A stretch of DNA of 64,000 bases from Cyclobacterium qasimii M12-11B (GTDB lineage Bacteria; Bacteroidota; Bacteroidia; Cytophagales; Cyclobacteriaceae), in the NCBI RefSeq assembly GCF_000427295.1, contig NZ_ATNM01000018.1, forward strand, positions 62,001 to 126,000. Direction: 5' to 3'. The position numbers and the translations under genes were made by a program. The notes beneath the pieces are model-generated. The model did not search any database, was not told the DNA's origin, and saw nothing but the letters and a program-made list of their open reading frames with translations. Each line of letters starts with the position of its first letter. Positions within the stretch are counted from its first letter, which is position 1. Positions 18,596 to 28,949 of this stretch are shown in pieces.

Positions 18596-21500
18596 ATGCA
18601 TCCATCTCAAGAAAGTATAATTCAGAGTATGAAAAAAAATATTTCAGATAATAATACGGAGAATACCGGACATATTAAAAAAATGATACCAGAAAATAAT
18701 TCCATCCATGAAAATAACTCAAAGATTGCAACCCTAGCAATAAAATTAACCTCATGTAATCATGCTTTTCTATGCACATTAAAGGGTGATGGTATTTATA
18801 TCAATGCTTCGTCTGATCTGGAATCTTCAAATAGTATCAAAACAAACGACCCTCTATTTGACTTTTTAAAAGAGGCAGTTGAATTTACAGAAATTCAAGA
18901 TTTATCAAATCATAAAACGCTAGCTAAAAGTGGCTATCTAAACCTGTTAGGCGAATTAAAATTCCTTGCTGTACTCCCAATTACGGACCAAATGGAGGGA
19001 AACATAGGTTATTTAGTAGTTTTAAATCAAGAAATTCCCGCAGAAAATGCTTCAATAGCAGATAATTTACGCCTTTTAACCCCACAAGCACAAGAGTTAC
19101 TAATGCCTCAATCTGACGATTTAGAAGACAGGATACTTAGCAAAGCCATGGTCCTATCCCAGGACCTTATTACCATTTTAAGATTTGACGGGAAATTCAT
19201 TAAGGTAAACAAAGCTTTTAAGACACTACTAGGCTACAACGAAAATGAGCTTTCTAACAAACCAGTAACTGACTACATACATCCTGAGGATGTAGTCAGT
19301 ACGATGAAACAGATAAATTCATTAATTACTGGAGGGCCCACTACTAGTTTTAGTCATCGTTTAAAATGCCAAAATGGAGGATATAAAACTTTTGCTTGGC
19401 GGGCTACTGGGGATTTTAAAAACAAATGGGTTTTTGCCATTGGTAGAGACATTAGTGAAGAGAAAGAGAATGAAGAACGACTTCTTGCAAGTGAAGAGAA
19501 ATTCCGTTCCTTCTTTGAAAACAGCCAAGGTCTGATGTTAACGCATGACATGGAAGGCAACTTTTTGAGCTTTAACAACTATGGTGCTAGGCTTTTGGGC
19601 TATACTGTAGAGGAAATGTTAAAGAAAAAGCTGTGGGACATTATACCTTTAAAATTCCGACACGAGATTGATGATTATCTCAAGGAGATTAAGGAGAATG
19701 GTAAGGCACAGGGATTAATGACAACCTTCCAGGCGAATGGTCAATTAAAGGTTTGGTTATACAGCAACAAAATGGAAAAAGACCATTTTGGCAATAGCTA
19801 TGTAATAGGAAATTCCATAGACATTTCTGAAAGATTACGGCTGGAAAAGAGAATCCAAAATGCCAGAGAAATTCTAAACCAGACCCACATCATGGCAAAA
19901 ATAGGTGGCTGGAAATACGATTTAGAAAAACAATCTATAACCTGGACAGATATCACCAAAACAATTTTCGGAGTATCTGAAGACTTCATTCCTACCCTAG
20001 ATAACGGTATTACCTACTATAAAGAAGGTTATAATAGAGATAAAATAAAGGAAGTCATTGATTTGGCCATAAATTACGGAAAATCATGGGACGAGAAATT
20101 AAAGATTGTAAATGAATTAGGAGAAGAATTATGGGTGAGAACCCTTGGAGAAGCCAATATTGAAAACGGAAAATGCCTTCATTTGTCTGGCACCATACAA
20201 GACATAGACGAAGAAGTTAGAAGAGAAAATCAGCTTATTCAGAAAGAGCAAATGCTTTTGGCTATATCTAAAGCTACAGATGAGCTCCTTTCGAATAATA
20301 AAGTATATGAGGCCATTCAAAATAGCCTTGAAATAATTGGTAAATCTGTAGGAGTAGACAGGATCTATTACTTTGAAAATAGTTTGGATGAAAACAGTGA
20401 GAAAATTTCTTCACAAAGGTTTGAGTGGAGTGCAGACACAGTAGATCCTCAGATAAATAACCCAGACCTACAAAATGTACCTTTTGAAGCATTTGGAGAA
20501 TTTATGCTCCCAATGAAGAACAATGAAATTTTTCAGGCAATCATTTCAACCTTACCCGAAGAATCTGATCTCAGGAAATTGCTAGATGCACAAAATATAA
20601 AATCAATATTGACAACACCTATTTTCACAGACAATGGGTTCTGGGGATTTATTGGTTATGACGATTGTACCAATGAAAGAGAGTGGTCCCAAGCTGAACT
20701 ATCCCTTTTAAAAAGTTTTGCCAACAGTATTTCTAACGCTATTGATAGAAATAGTTTAGAAAGTAACCTTATCGAATCCAAGGAAATTGCAGAAAAAGCG
20801 AGCTTAGCCAAATCGGAATTTCTGGCCAATATGAGCCACGAGATAAGAACGCCTCTCAATGGCATTATTGGTTTTACTGATCTTCTCGTGAAAACAGAAC
20901 TCAATGAAACACAAAATCAATACATAGGAATTGTCAATCAATCTGCAATTGCTTTATTAAACATTATAAATGACATCCTGGATTTTTCGAAAATTGAGGC
21001 TGGTAAACTCGAACTAGAACTTAATAAATCAGATATTTTTGAACTTTCAGGCCAAGCCACTGATGTTGTGTCTTATCAAGCACAGAAAAACGGAGTGGAA
21101 ATGTTGCTTAACATCGAAAAATCCCTGCCAAGATTCATTTTCGTGGATGATATTCGCCTAAAACAAATATTAATCAACCTTTTAGGAAATGCTGTTAAGT
21201 TCACAAATGAAGGTGAAATTGAACTTAAAATACAAACGCTCGAAATAATTGAGGAAAACAAAAGAAAAATTAGGTTCGAGGTTCGAGACACAGGGATAGG
21301 CATCTCTGAAGAGTACCAAAAAAGAATTTTTGAAGCCTTTATGCAGGAAGATGGCTCTACAACAAAGAAGTATGGAGGTACAGGTTTAGGCCTTACTATA
21401 TCCAATAAACTTTTGTCTATGATGGGCTCAGAACTACAGTTGAAAAGTAAAATAAAAGAAGGGAGCACCTTTTACTTCGATATAGTCCTCAACACAGAAG

Positions 21501-22750
21501 AAGGGGTTTGTATCAAACCAGAGGATTACCCTATCAATAATGTTCTGGTAGTGGATGACAACGAAAACAACAGGTTTATCCTCAAAGAAATTTTCTCTTT
21601 GAATGATATTGCAATGGATGAGGCTCAAAATGGCTTTGAAGCGTTGCAGCAAATAGAAAACAATGATTATGATGTAGTATTAATGGATTTGAATATGCCC
21701 TATATGGATGGGCTAGAGACCTCCAAAAAAATAAGAGAGAATTTCAGCGGGGAAAAAGCGCAAGTGCCTATATTACTATTACACAGTTCTGCTGAGGACG
21801 ATTTCATACAAAAGCAATGTAAGGAACTATCAATAAATATCAGGCTATCAAAACCAATCAAAAACAATGAATTGTTTAAGGCCTTGGCTAAATTGACGCT
21901 ACCTACCAAAGAAAAAACACAAAGCCCCTCAGGTGAAACTGACATAAGTAAGCATCAAAACAAGGGAAAAGTGCTTATCGCCGAAGACAATACAATTAAC
22001 ATGTTTTTAGCTAAAACAATTGTTTTGAAGGTTTCTCCACAGATTGAAATCATTGAGGCTACAGATGGGCTTGATGCCTATGAATTGGCGATAGAACATC
22101 TACCGGACCTTATCCTTATGGACATTCAGATGCCAGTAATGAGCGGGCATGAGGCCACTCGGAAAATTAAAGCAGATTCAAGGACCAAAAATATACCTAT
22201 AGTAGCCATTACCGCTGGAAACATTAAAGGTGAGAAAGAAAAATGCCTGGAGTCAGGCATGTCAGACTTTGTTCCTAAACCAATAGTTGAAAAAAACATA
22301 CGGTATATTTTCGATAAGTGGCTAAAAGTGAAAGAGGATAGTTTAGATACTGAAAAAGAGGTTCCATCGGCAATTGACAGCTCAAACAGCATAAACACCC
22401 AAGACCAAAAGCCACATTTTGATGTTGAAAAGGTAAAGGAATACTTGGGTGACGAACCGGAAATTATAAAAGAAGTACTCAAGCTCACGATTCACGAGTT
22501 GGAACAGTCGAGGAAAATCCTTCAAAATCATTTCAACGACAAAAACTTAGAAGGTTTAAATTCTGAAGGCCATAAACTTAAAGGATCTGCACTTACTGCT
22601 GGGTTGGGAGAAACATTTAAAATAGCTTTAAAACTAGAGGAAATGCCAGTATTGGATTTAGAATTATCGAAAAATCTAATAGACAGCTACAATACTGAAA
22701 ATGAAATAGTGAAAGATCTAATTAATGATTACATCCTCAATGGCAACTAA
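18596..22750 (+). CDS. Cytosolic hybrid sensor histidine kinase: GAF, three PAS, GAF, HisKA, HATPase, two REC, HPt
   Basis: 1384-residue phosphorelay kinase without any membrane segment. Order seen: GAF-like region (about 45-165), PAS domains (about 180-290, 300-420, 430-540), second GAF (about 555-720), HisKA with phospho-His 748 in FLANMSHEIRTPLNGIIGF, HATPase with NLLGNAVKF, DTGIGIS and GGTGLGLTIS (about 860-930), receiver 1 with Asp1031 (VVLMDLNMPYMDG), receiver 2 with Asp1176 (LILMDIQMPVMSG), and a C-terminal HPt with His1326 (EGHKLKGSALTAG). It resembles BarA/ArcB-type relays. An HPt output needs a separate receiver; receivers in the same cluster are encoded at 34882-36481. The input is likely cytosolic. 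It stands alone on the plus strand. Confidence 0.93.
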   Translation: MHPSQESIIQSMKKNISDNNTENTGHIKKMIPENNSIHENNSKIATLAIKLTSCNHAFLCTLKGDGIYINASSDLESSNSIKTNDPLFDFLKEAVEFTEIQDLSNHKTLAKSGYLNLLGELKFLAVLPITDQMEGNIGYLVVLNQEIPAENASIADNLRLLTPQAQELLMPQSDDLEDRILSKAMVLSQDLITILRFDGKFIKVNKAFKTLLGYNENELSNKPVTDYIHPEDVVSTMKQINSLITGGPTTSFSHRLKCQNGGYKTFAWRATGDFKNKWVFAIGRDISEEKENEERLLASEEKFRSFFENSQGLMLTHDMEGNFLSFNNYGARLLGYTVEEMLKKKLWDIIPLKFRHEIDDYLKEIKENGKAQGLMTTFQANGQLKVWLYSNKMEKDHFGNSYVIGNSIDISERLRLEKRIQNAREILNQTHIMAKIGGWKYDLEKQSITWTDITKTIFGVSEDFIPTLDNGITYYKEGYNRDKIKEVIDLAINYGKSWDEKLKIVNELGEELWVRTLGEANIENGKCLHLSGTIQDIDEEVRRENQLIQKEQMLLAISKATDELLSNNKVYEAIQNSLEIIGKSVGVDRIYYFENSLDENSEKISSQRFEWSADTVDPQINNPDLQNVPFEAFGEFMLPMKNNEIFQAIISTLPEESDLRKLLDAQNIKSILTTPIFTDNGFWGFIGYDDCTNEREWSQAELSLLKSFANSISNAIDRNSLESNLIESKEIAEKASLAKSEFLANMSHEIRTPLNGIIGFTDLLVKTELNETQNQYIGIVNQSAIALLNIINDILDFSKIEAGKLELELNKSDIFELSGQATDVVSYQAQKNGVEMLLNIEKSLPRFIFVDDIRLKQILINLLGNAVKFTNEGEIELKIQTLEIIEENKRKIRFEVRDTGIGISEEYQKRIFEAFMQEDGSTTKKYGGTGLGLTISNKLLSMMGSELQLKSKIKEGSTFYFDIVLNTEEGVCIKPEDYPINNVLVVDDNENNRFILKEIFSLNDIAMDEAQNGFEALQQIENNDYDVVLMDLNMPYMDGLETSKKIRENFSGEKAQVPILLLHSSAEDDFIQKQCKELSINIRLSKPIKNNELFKALAKLTLPTKEKTQSPSGETDISKHQNKGKVLIAEDNTINMFLAKTIVLKVSPQIEIIEATDGLDAYELAIEHLPDLILMDIQMPVMSGHEATRKIKADSRTKNIPIVAITAGNIKGEKEKCLESGMSDFVPKPIVEKNIRYIFDKWLKVKEDSLDTEKEVPSAIDSSNSINTQDQKPHFDVEKVKEYLGDEPEIIKEVLKLTIHELEQSRKILQNHFNDKNLEGLNSEGHKLKGSALTAGLGETFKIALKLEEMPVLDLELSKNLIDSYNTENEIVKDLINDYILNGN

Positions 22751-23066
22751 TCTTTTTTAAACTCAATTAGAGATTGACTTTAAAGTATTTGATCACCACT
22801 TGCCAAGTCTTCCAAAGGTTTCCCCAAGCGAATAAGCTAAAAAAAAGAAATTTAAATCATTACAGAAGTACTGCACTCACAATTCTAGAAGTTTAAAGGC
22901 TTTACATGAACAGAATTGTGAAGGCAAAAAATTCAAAATTGGGAATAAGTTAGTGCAAGCCCAGCAGCCTTAATCTCCAGACATTTCAGTTTATTTTCTT
23001 TTGCAGAAATTGACTAAAGAACCAAAAAGGTTTAAATAAAATTGAATTATTCGGTTTAGAGGAAAT
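22751..23066. other. Convergent intergenic stretch
   Basis: 316 bases between the hybrid kinase and the LytTR gene, whose 3' ends face each other. No open frame, strong hairpin with T-run, or RNA gene is recognisable. Confidence 0.5.
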
Positions 23067-23753
23067 TTACACTACTTTTAATTGCTCTTTATATTTAGCT
23101 CCAATAGGTATTATTTTCCCATCAACTACAGAGGTATCGCTATCAAAATCTGTAAGATAATGCAGGTTTATAACATAGGATCTATGTACTTGAACAAATT
23201 CCAAGTTTCCTGATAACTTGTCTAGAAAATTTGAAATAGTTGATTTAATAGTATAGGTTTTATTTTTACACTTCAGACTAATATAATCTCCTTTACCTTC
23301 ACAATAGCTTATATCAGAAAAGAGTATTTTTTTATATAACCTATCATCTTTCACAAAGATAAAATCTTTTGAATAAGCATTTGGATCGATGTTAAACTCT
23401 TTTTCCTTTCGCTTTTCTAATCCCTTTAAAAATTGAGGATAACTAAATGGTTTAGGTAGGTAAAAGCAGGCATTGGTTTCAAAGGCCGCAATTGCATTGT
23501 CATTGTTGGCAGAAATAATTATTAATGCGCCATTGTACTGACTGTGTTTTAAGATTTCAAAACCATTCATTTCTGGCATTTCAATGTCTAGGAATAAAAG
23601 GTCAATCTTTCCTCGGTTTTCCACCAAATAGTTCAATCCATCAATTGCATCTGAGAACTCCGCCATTAATTTTAGCGTCTTTGTCTTTTCAATATAATGT
23701 GAAAGTACTTTTATGCTAGATGAATCATCATCCAAGATTACGCAGTTATCCAT
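23067..23753 (-). CDS. LytTR-family response regulator transcription factor
   Basis: 228-residue two-component regulator. The receiver domain (residues 1-115) has acidic residues D8-D10, phospho-acceptor Asp56 in LLFLDIEMPEMNG, and the conserved Lys in FYLPKPFSYPQF. The LytTR DNA-binding domain (about 130-228) has SYCEGKGDYISLKCKNKTYT and FVQVHRSYVINL. No partner kinase of the usual LytS/His_kinase type lies next to it; the only kinase nearby is the hybrid one at 18596-22750. It probably regulates genes for exopolysaccharide, a common role of LytTR regulators, but that is inferred from position. Confidence 0.92.
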   Translation of the reverse strand: MDNCVILDDDSSSIKVLSHYIEKTKTLKLMAEFSDAIDGLNYLVENRGKIDLLFLDIEMPEMNGFEILKHSQYNGALIIISANNDNAIAAFETNACFYLPKPFSYPQFLKGLEKRKEKEFNIDPNAYSKDFIFVKDDRLYKKILFSDISYCEGKGDYISLKCKNKTYTIKSTISNFLDKLSGNLEFVQVHRSYVINLHYLTDFDSDTSVVDGKIIPIGAKYKEQLKVV

Positions 23754-23780
23754 TGTTAAAATTGTAATATCAAATAAAGA

Positions 23781-24461
23781 TTAAAAAAAGCCAGCTGCAC
23801 TTAGCAGGTGTCTTTTATTTTGTTTTGGCACTTCAAGATTTCGGATAAGTTTTGCCGGAACTCCTCCTACTAAAGTGTATGGAGCTACATTTTTTGTAAC
23901 TACCGAACCAGCAGCCACAGTTGCCCCCTCTCCTATTTCCACTCCTTTCAAGATCATTGATCTAGTGGCCAACCACGCATTATCTCCTATAATGATGGCA
24001 TCCGATTTACCAGGCGCTTCCCTGTCATCTACTCCATGAAAATCCCCATCCATTATAATTACCTGATTGGCTATTTGGCAATTTTTGCCAATAACAATCC
24101 GATTACTTGCTGACACTATACAAGCCGTATTAATGAAAGTACCTTCCCCAATTATTAATTCTGCACCCCTATCAGCAAATAACTGAGTAACCCCCATATG
24201 AGACCAAATCGTACAATGGTCACCTATTCGAATGTCACCTGAACCTTCTACTCTCAAAGGCCCTCGAACAGTTATCAGTTTACCAGTACTTTTACAATTT
24301 CTTAAGCGGAATTTCCCATTAAGAACTCGAAGTACTCCTTTTGTTAGGTCTTTAATTAAGGAAACATATACATAAAGTCTTTCTTTAAAACCGCTTGTTT
24401 CCCGTCCATAAATACTGTAACTTAATTGAGATATTTTACTCGAAATCTTGCCTTGAACCAT
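23781..24461 (-). CDS. Left-handed beta-helix acyltransferase (hexapeptide-repeat)
   Basis: O-acetyl- or acyltransferase of the LbetaH/WcaF-like family, probably decorating the exopolysaccharide. Hexapeptide repeats run through GDIRIGDHCTIWSHMGVT, IVIGKNCQIANQVII and IIIGDNAWLATRSMILKGVE. The block GVEIGEGATVAAGSVVTKNV, then YTLVGGVPAKLIRNL, is the family's usual C-terminus, and His in MDGDFHGVDDR is a candidate catalytic residue. I choose ATG 24461 because the frame can be extended to 24599 only through AT-rich, family-unlike sequence, which would leave 14 bases for two divergent promoters. Confidence 0.85.
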   Translation of the reverse strand: MVQGKISSKISQLSYSIYGRETSGFKERLYVYVSLIKDLTKGVLRVLNGKFRLRNCKSTGKLITVRGPLRVEGSGDIRIGDHCTIWSHMGVTQLFADRGAELIIGEGTFINTACIVSASNRIVIGKNCQIANQVIIMDGDFHGVDDREAPGKSDAIIIGDNAWLATRSMILKGVEIGEGATVAAGSVVTKNVAPYTLVGGVPAKLIRNLEVPKQNKRHLLSAAGFF

Positions 24462-24613
24462 TCGATTTTTTAAATATTTAATGAATATAGAAGTGAAAAT
24501 TTTAAATTCAAAAAAAGGATAAACTAAAATTTTTATTACATTTATTTTAAAAATAAGATAAAAACAGTTAATTATTTTACGTGAAACATTTAATGTCATT
24601 GATATATAAATAA

Positions 24614-25371
24614 ATGAAATTCATATTTAAAAAGCCTCAAGTCAATTTTTTTATTTATACAATTGCGTTTTTAATTTTTTTATTTCCGAGAAAAATCTTT
24701 GTGCTCAGGAACAAAATGATATTGAAAAGTACATAAATTTAAATATGCCTCTTGAGAATCAATTGCCAAAATTAGACAGTTTGATTGGAGTCGCTATTTC
24801 CAACCACCCAACGGTAAAAGTTAATCAAGCCTTGGTAGGTTCGGCAGAAGCTAGAATAAGTTTGGCCAAAAAATCATGGTCGGATTTGGCACGTGTTTAT
24901 GTTGATTATTCTTATGGTAATCAAGCAATATTATATGCTTCTGGGTCAGACTTATCCAATGTAGCAAACGGTTACAGAACAGGAGCAAACCTCAGTATTC
25001 CGCTTTCAGAGATCTTTTTGAAAAAGGATAGGGTTAAACTTCAAAAACAAGAACTTGAGGCGACCTTTTATAAAACAAAGGAAATGGAATTAACCATTGC
25101 AAACCAAGTGATAGAGGAATACAACAGTGCGTTATTGGGTCAGAAGCTAATGCTCATTCGGTTAGAAATGCAAGAGAAAGCCCGAACCAATTTACAACAG
25201 ATGGAGATGGAATTTAACCTGGGAAACCTTGATCCAACAGCCTATTTAAGAAATCAGGAAATATATACCATTGCACGTTCAGAGTATGAAAATGCAAGGA
25301 AAAACTTTTTTGTAGCTATTCAAAAATTAGAAGTTCTATTAGGAGAATCGCTCGCCAACTTTATTCAGTGA
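24614..25371 (+). CDS. Half-size TolC-family outer membrane protein (signal peptide shifted out of frame)
   Basis: Probable outer membrane component of polysaccharide export. The open frame from 24745 encodes 208 residues with TolC-like helices: LDSLIGVAISNHPTVKVNQA, a GANLSIPLSEI strand, then long helices ending QKLEVLLGESLANF. An ATG at 24614 starts a signal peptide (MKFIFKKPQVNFF, then a hydrophobic stretch). Inserting one base in the T7 run at 24675-24681 joins it as SEKNLCAQEQND, with cleavage after CA. The joined protein is about 253 residues, roughly one of the two repeats of classical TolC (over 420). It precedes the Wzz/Wzc-like gene by one base and takes the position where a Wza exporter would be expected. 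Confidence 0.8.
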
Positions 25372-25372
25372 A

Positions 25373-27513
25373 ATGACTATAAAACAAATTATTCGGCTTC
25401 TTTGGAAAAACAAATATTGGATTTTTTTAACCCCGATTTTTGTAGCTGTAGGTGTATTTTTACTTACTCAAAACCTCCCAAGGCAATATGAAAGCTCCAC
25501 ATTGGTGTTTACAAACCCTACCTCCGACAGAGGTGCCTCTGATGGAGGAGTAACAAGAATGGATTTTTATACCTCCAACAACCTCTTTGACAATTTAACA
25601 CTTATCGTAAAGTCTAGAAAAACCATCACCGAAGCCTCCCTTAAACTTTTAGCAAAACACATGGCCCTGCCAGAGCAGAATGATGAGGTCCTATGTTATG
25701 ATGCTTATATAGATTTAAAAACACATTTTCCTCCCCCACTTTGGGGACAATTGGCAGTGACAAATGATGAAGAAAAAACGCTTGAAAACATAGTAAAGAA
25801 CTTAGGGGAGGACGAAAATTCTCCAATTGAGTATTTACTTAGAGAGCATGAATATTATTCCGTCAATAATATAATCAATAAGTTATCTGTCTCAAGAAAA
25901 TTTTCCAGCGATATGATGGAAATTAAATACAGTTCAGATGATGCTGGTATTTGTTATTACACACTCAAAATGATAGCGGAATCCTTTATGAATGGATACT
26001 CTAAGATGAAAGAGTTAGAAAACACGAATACCATTGCCTATTTTCAAAATCAACTGACCATAGCTCAAACTAAGTTAAGGGATGCAGAAGAAATCCTAAA
26101 AGGGTTCATGTCAGACAATCGAATACTAAACTATTACGAGCAGGGCAAATACCTTGACATCGCTAAACTAGAGCACGATCAAGATGAAGAACGCTCACGA
26201 CGGCTTCTTTCAGGAACCAGTTTTAATTTAGAGCAAATCGAGCAAATGTTTGAAAATTTTGACCAGCGACAAGTCATCATTGAAAACATCTCAACCCTAC
26301 AGCAACAAATTGTAAGTAGAAATTTAAAAATACAAGGTCTCTCGGTTCTAAACAATCAAACCACGCAGATTGAAAACATCAAAAAAGAGGTAGCCTCTTT
26401 AGAAAAAGACATAAAAGAGCTTTCAGATAAATTGTTTAAAAACAGCAATTCAATTCAGGGAGTCCAAAGAGAAACCATTTTAGAGCAATGGTTGACTTTA
26501 AAAATATCTTACGAGGATCAAAAACAAGCCTTGGATGTAATGAAAACTCGAAAAGCTTATCTATTAGAAAAGATTGATGAATTTGCCCCACTAGGTGCTG
26601 AATTGAAAAAATTAGAGCGCGAAGTGACTGTCAATGAAGAACAATACCTTTCTATCCTGCATGGTCTTAATATGGCCTATCTTCAGAAATATGACTTAGA
26701 AATGGCAGCTTCCCAAAAACTCATTGACAAACCTTTTTATCCTAAAACACCAATGGCATCAAAAAGGATGATGCTGGTCATTGGCGGAATGCTCGGTACA
26801 GGAGGTTTAGTCCTCACAGGAGTATTGCTTTCCTTTTTCTTAATTCAACAATCAAATCCGGCAAGCGTGCCACCGAATTAACAGGCCTTCCTGTTATAGG
26901 GGGATGGGTCAATGAAAACAAAATTCCAAAGAAAGTGTATTTGGATGAATTACAAAACAACCAAATCAAACAATTTTACAATAATTTGAGCATGCATTTT
27001 ACCAGCTCTGGGCAGAAAATATTGCTTTTCTATAGTCATCAGAATGAGGAAGGAAAAACATTTTTAATTGAGTTTTTGGCAAGAGAACTTTTACGACAAA
27101 ACAGAAGCACAATTTATTTCGGAAATCAAGAAGGCGCCAAGAATATGCCTTGTGAAACATTGGTAATGGATAATGATTTTATATCTAACCCGGTAAAAGA
27201 AGCCCAATTCTGGGAAGAAAAGTTAACGAAATCGCCCTATGAATTCATCCTTGTAGAGCTTCCAAACATTAATGTAAAGCCTTTTAATTACAGCTTGATT
27301 AATAAAGCCAATGCTCTGATTTTGGTCACAGAGGCTAACAGAACCTGGAAATCCTCCGACACCTACCTTAACAACAGTCTTAAAGAAATGATTAAGATTC
27401 CTCATTTACTTTGGCTCAATAAGATGGATGGCGATGAACTAGAAGACATCAATGGTGAAATACCGAGTAAAAGATCATCTATTAGAACAAAGGTCAAGCA
27501 CATGCTTTCTTAA
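25373..27513 (+). pseudogene. Wzc-like polysaccharide co-polymerase with degenerate BY-kinase domain (frameshifted)
   Basis: Inner-membrane chain-length/export regulator. The first frame (502 residues) has two membrane segments (about 17-32 and 465-488) around a long periplasmic coiled coil, as in Wzz proteins. The second frame supplies the cytoplasmic part: SGKRATELTGLPVIGGW then a P-loop-like segment. One base added to the T5 run at 26834-26838 links FFLNSTIKSGKRATE in frame, giving about 714 residues. The kinase half is atypical. The P-loop is SHQNEEGKTF, and Walker B is FILVELPNI with Glu where BY-kinases have Asp. No Walker A' (VDAD) is seen, and no tyrosine-rich tail. It may bind nucleotide but probably does not autophosphorylate. 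Confidence 0.82.
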
Positions 27514-27522
27514 TTATTTTAA

Positions 27523-28949
27523 ATGCATTATATCGGAACAAATATCACAAATAAGGTCTTCTGTCTTCTGATAGCGGGATTATTGAGTGTATTTGTAGTT
27601 AAAACGGGTGTTATAGGCATTGGGTTAATGTTGGTTTTGCCATTTGCACTTGCGTTGGTGATATTCATGATGAGCCACCCTAATAAATCTTTGGCTATGG
27701 GGCTTGTTTTTGCATTCGTATCTATCGGTGCCACACGCTACATTACCAATTTACCTTTGGGGCTTTCGGTAGATTTGGCTTTAGCAGCACTAATCGTCAG
27801 TGCCATGTTTCATACCAATATAAAGACAGATTTCTCCAAGCTAAACAATAGTCTTTTTCTAGTTACCCTCATTTGGATGGGATATAATGTAGCAGAAATC
27901 TTTAACCCGGAAGCAAGAAGTGTTTCGGCCTGGATCTATGCAGTAAGGGGAACTGCTTTGTACATGTTTCTTACAGTACCACTAACGCTACTTTATGCCA
28001 ATAAACCTTCGGATCTAAATAGGCTTTTCATCATTGTTTTTTCTTTTGCATAATTGCCTCATTTTGGGGATTAAAGCAATTTTATATTGGATTAGACGCT
28101 GCCGAAAACCGTTGGTTAGATGCAGGAGCACGATCTACTCATGTTTTGTTTGGTAATCTAAGAGTCTTTAGTTTCTTCTCAGATGCAGGTCAATTTGGCG
28201 CTGGAATAGCTCATGCAGGAGTCATGGCAATGGTTTTAGCCATAGGCCCTTTCTCTTTAAAAAAACGAATAATATTTGCTTCAATGGCTTTATTATTCTT
28301 TTACCTTATGATAATGAGTGGCACCAGGGGTGCATTAATGGTGCCTGTTGCTGGCACAATGGCTTACCTGTTTGCTTCAAAGAATTTCAAATTAATGCTC
28401 ATAGGAATCTTGGGGTTAGCCTTGGTCTTTTCGTTCTTAAATTATACTACAATCGCTAATGACAACTACCAGGTTCGAAGAATGCGATCTGCTTTGGATC
28501 CTGACGATCCTTCTTTGAATGTAAGGTATTTAAATAAAAGAAAATTCTCCGAATATTTAAAATCAAGACCTTTTGGGGGGGGCATAGGCACTTCAGGATT
28601 TTGGGGACAAAGGTTTAGTCCAGGAACATTTCTGGCAGACACGCCAAATGACAGTTGGTTCATCAAAATCTGGGCGGAGATGGGGATTGTAGGCCTTTAC
28701 CTTCACATAGGCATCCTTGCCTTTATTGCAGGTGTGGGATTATTGAAAATCTGGAAAGTTAAAGACCCTAAGTTGCGGCAAAAGCTACTCGCTTTATTCG
28801 GTGGATATGTAGGTATCGCTGCAGCCTCATATGGCAACCCACTATTGGGTCAAATGCCTACCGGTATCATTCTCTATATGTCTTGGGCCTACTTTTTTCT
28901 AGCCGAAGACATGGACAAAAGTTTAATTAAATCGTCTAAAAATGAATAA
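27523..28949 (+). pseudogene. O-antigen ligase/Wzy-type polymerase (frameshifted)
   Basis: Polytopic membrane protein of the Wzy_C/O-antigen ligase family, expected to polymerise lipid-linked repeat units on the periplasmic face. Frame one (176 residues) contains five or six membrane segments and stops at 28053. Frame two carries ASFWGLKQFYIGLDAAENRW, then the family loop MSGTRGALMVPVAG and NDSWFIKIWAEMGIVGLYLH near the C-terminus. Adding one T to the T6 run at 28037-28042 joins them through IIVFFFCIIASFWG, giving about 475 residues. No other lesion is seen. The stop overlaps the following glycosyltransferase start by 8 bases, which supports a functional operon. Confidence 0.85.

Noticed and set aside
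24462-24599. Extended N-terminus for the hexapeptide acyltransferase
   Set aside because: The extra 46 residues are AT-rich and unlike the family, and would leave only 14 bases between two divergent genes; the internal ATG is preferred.
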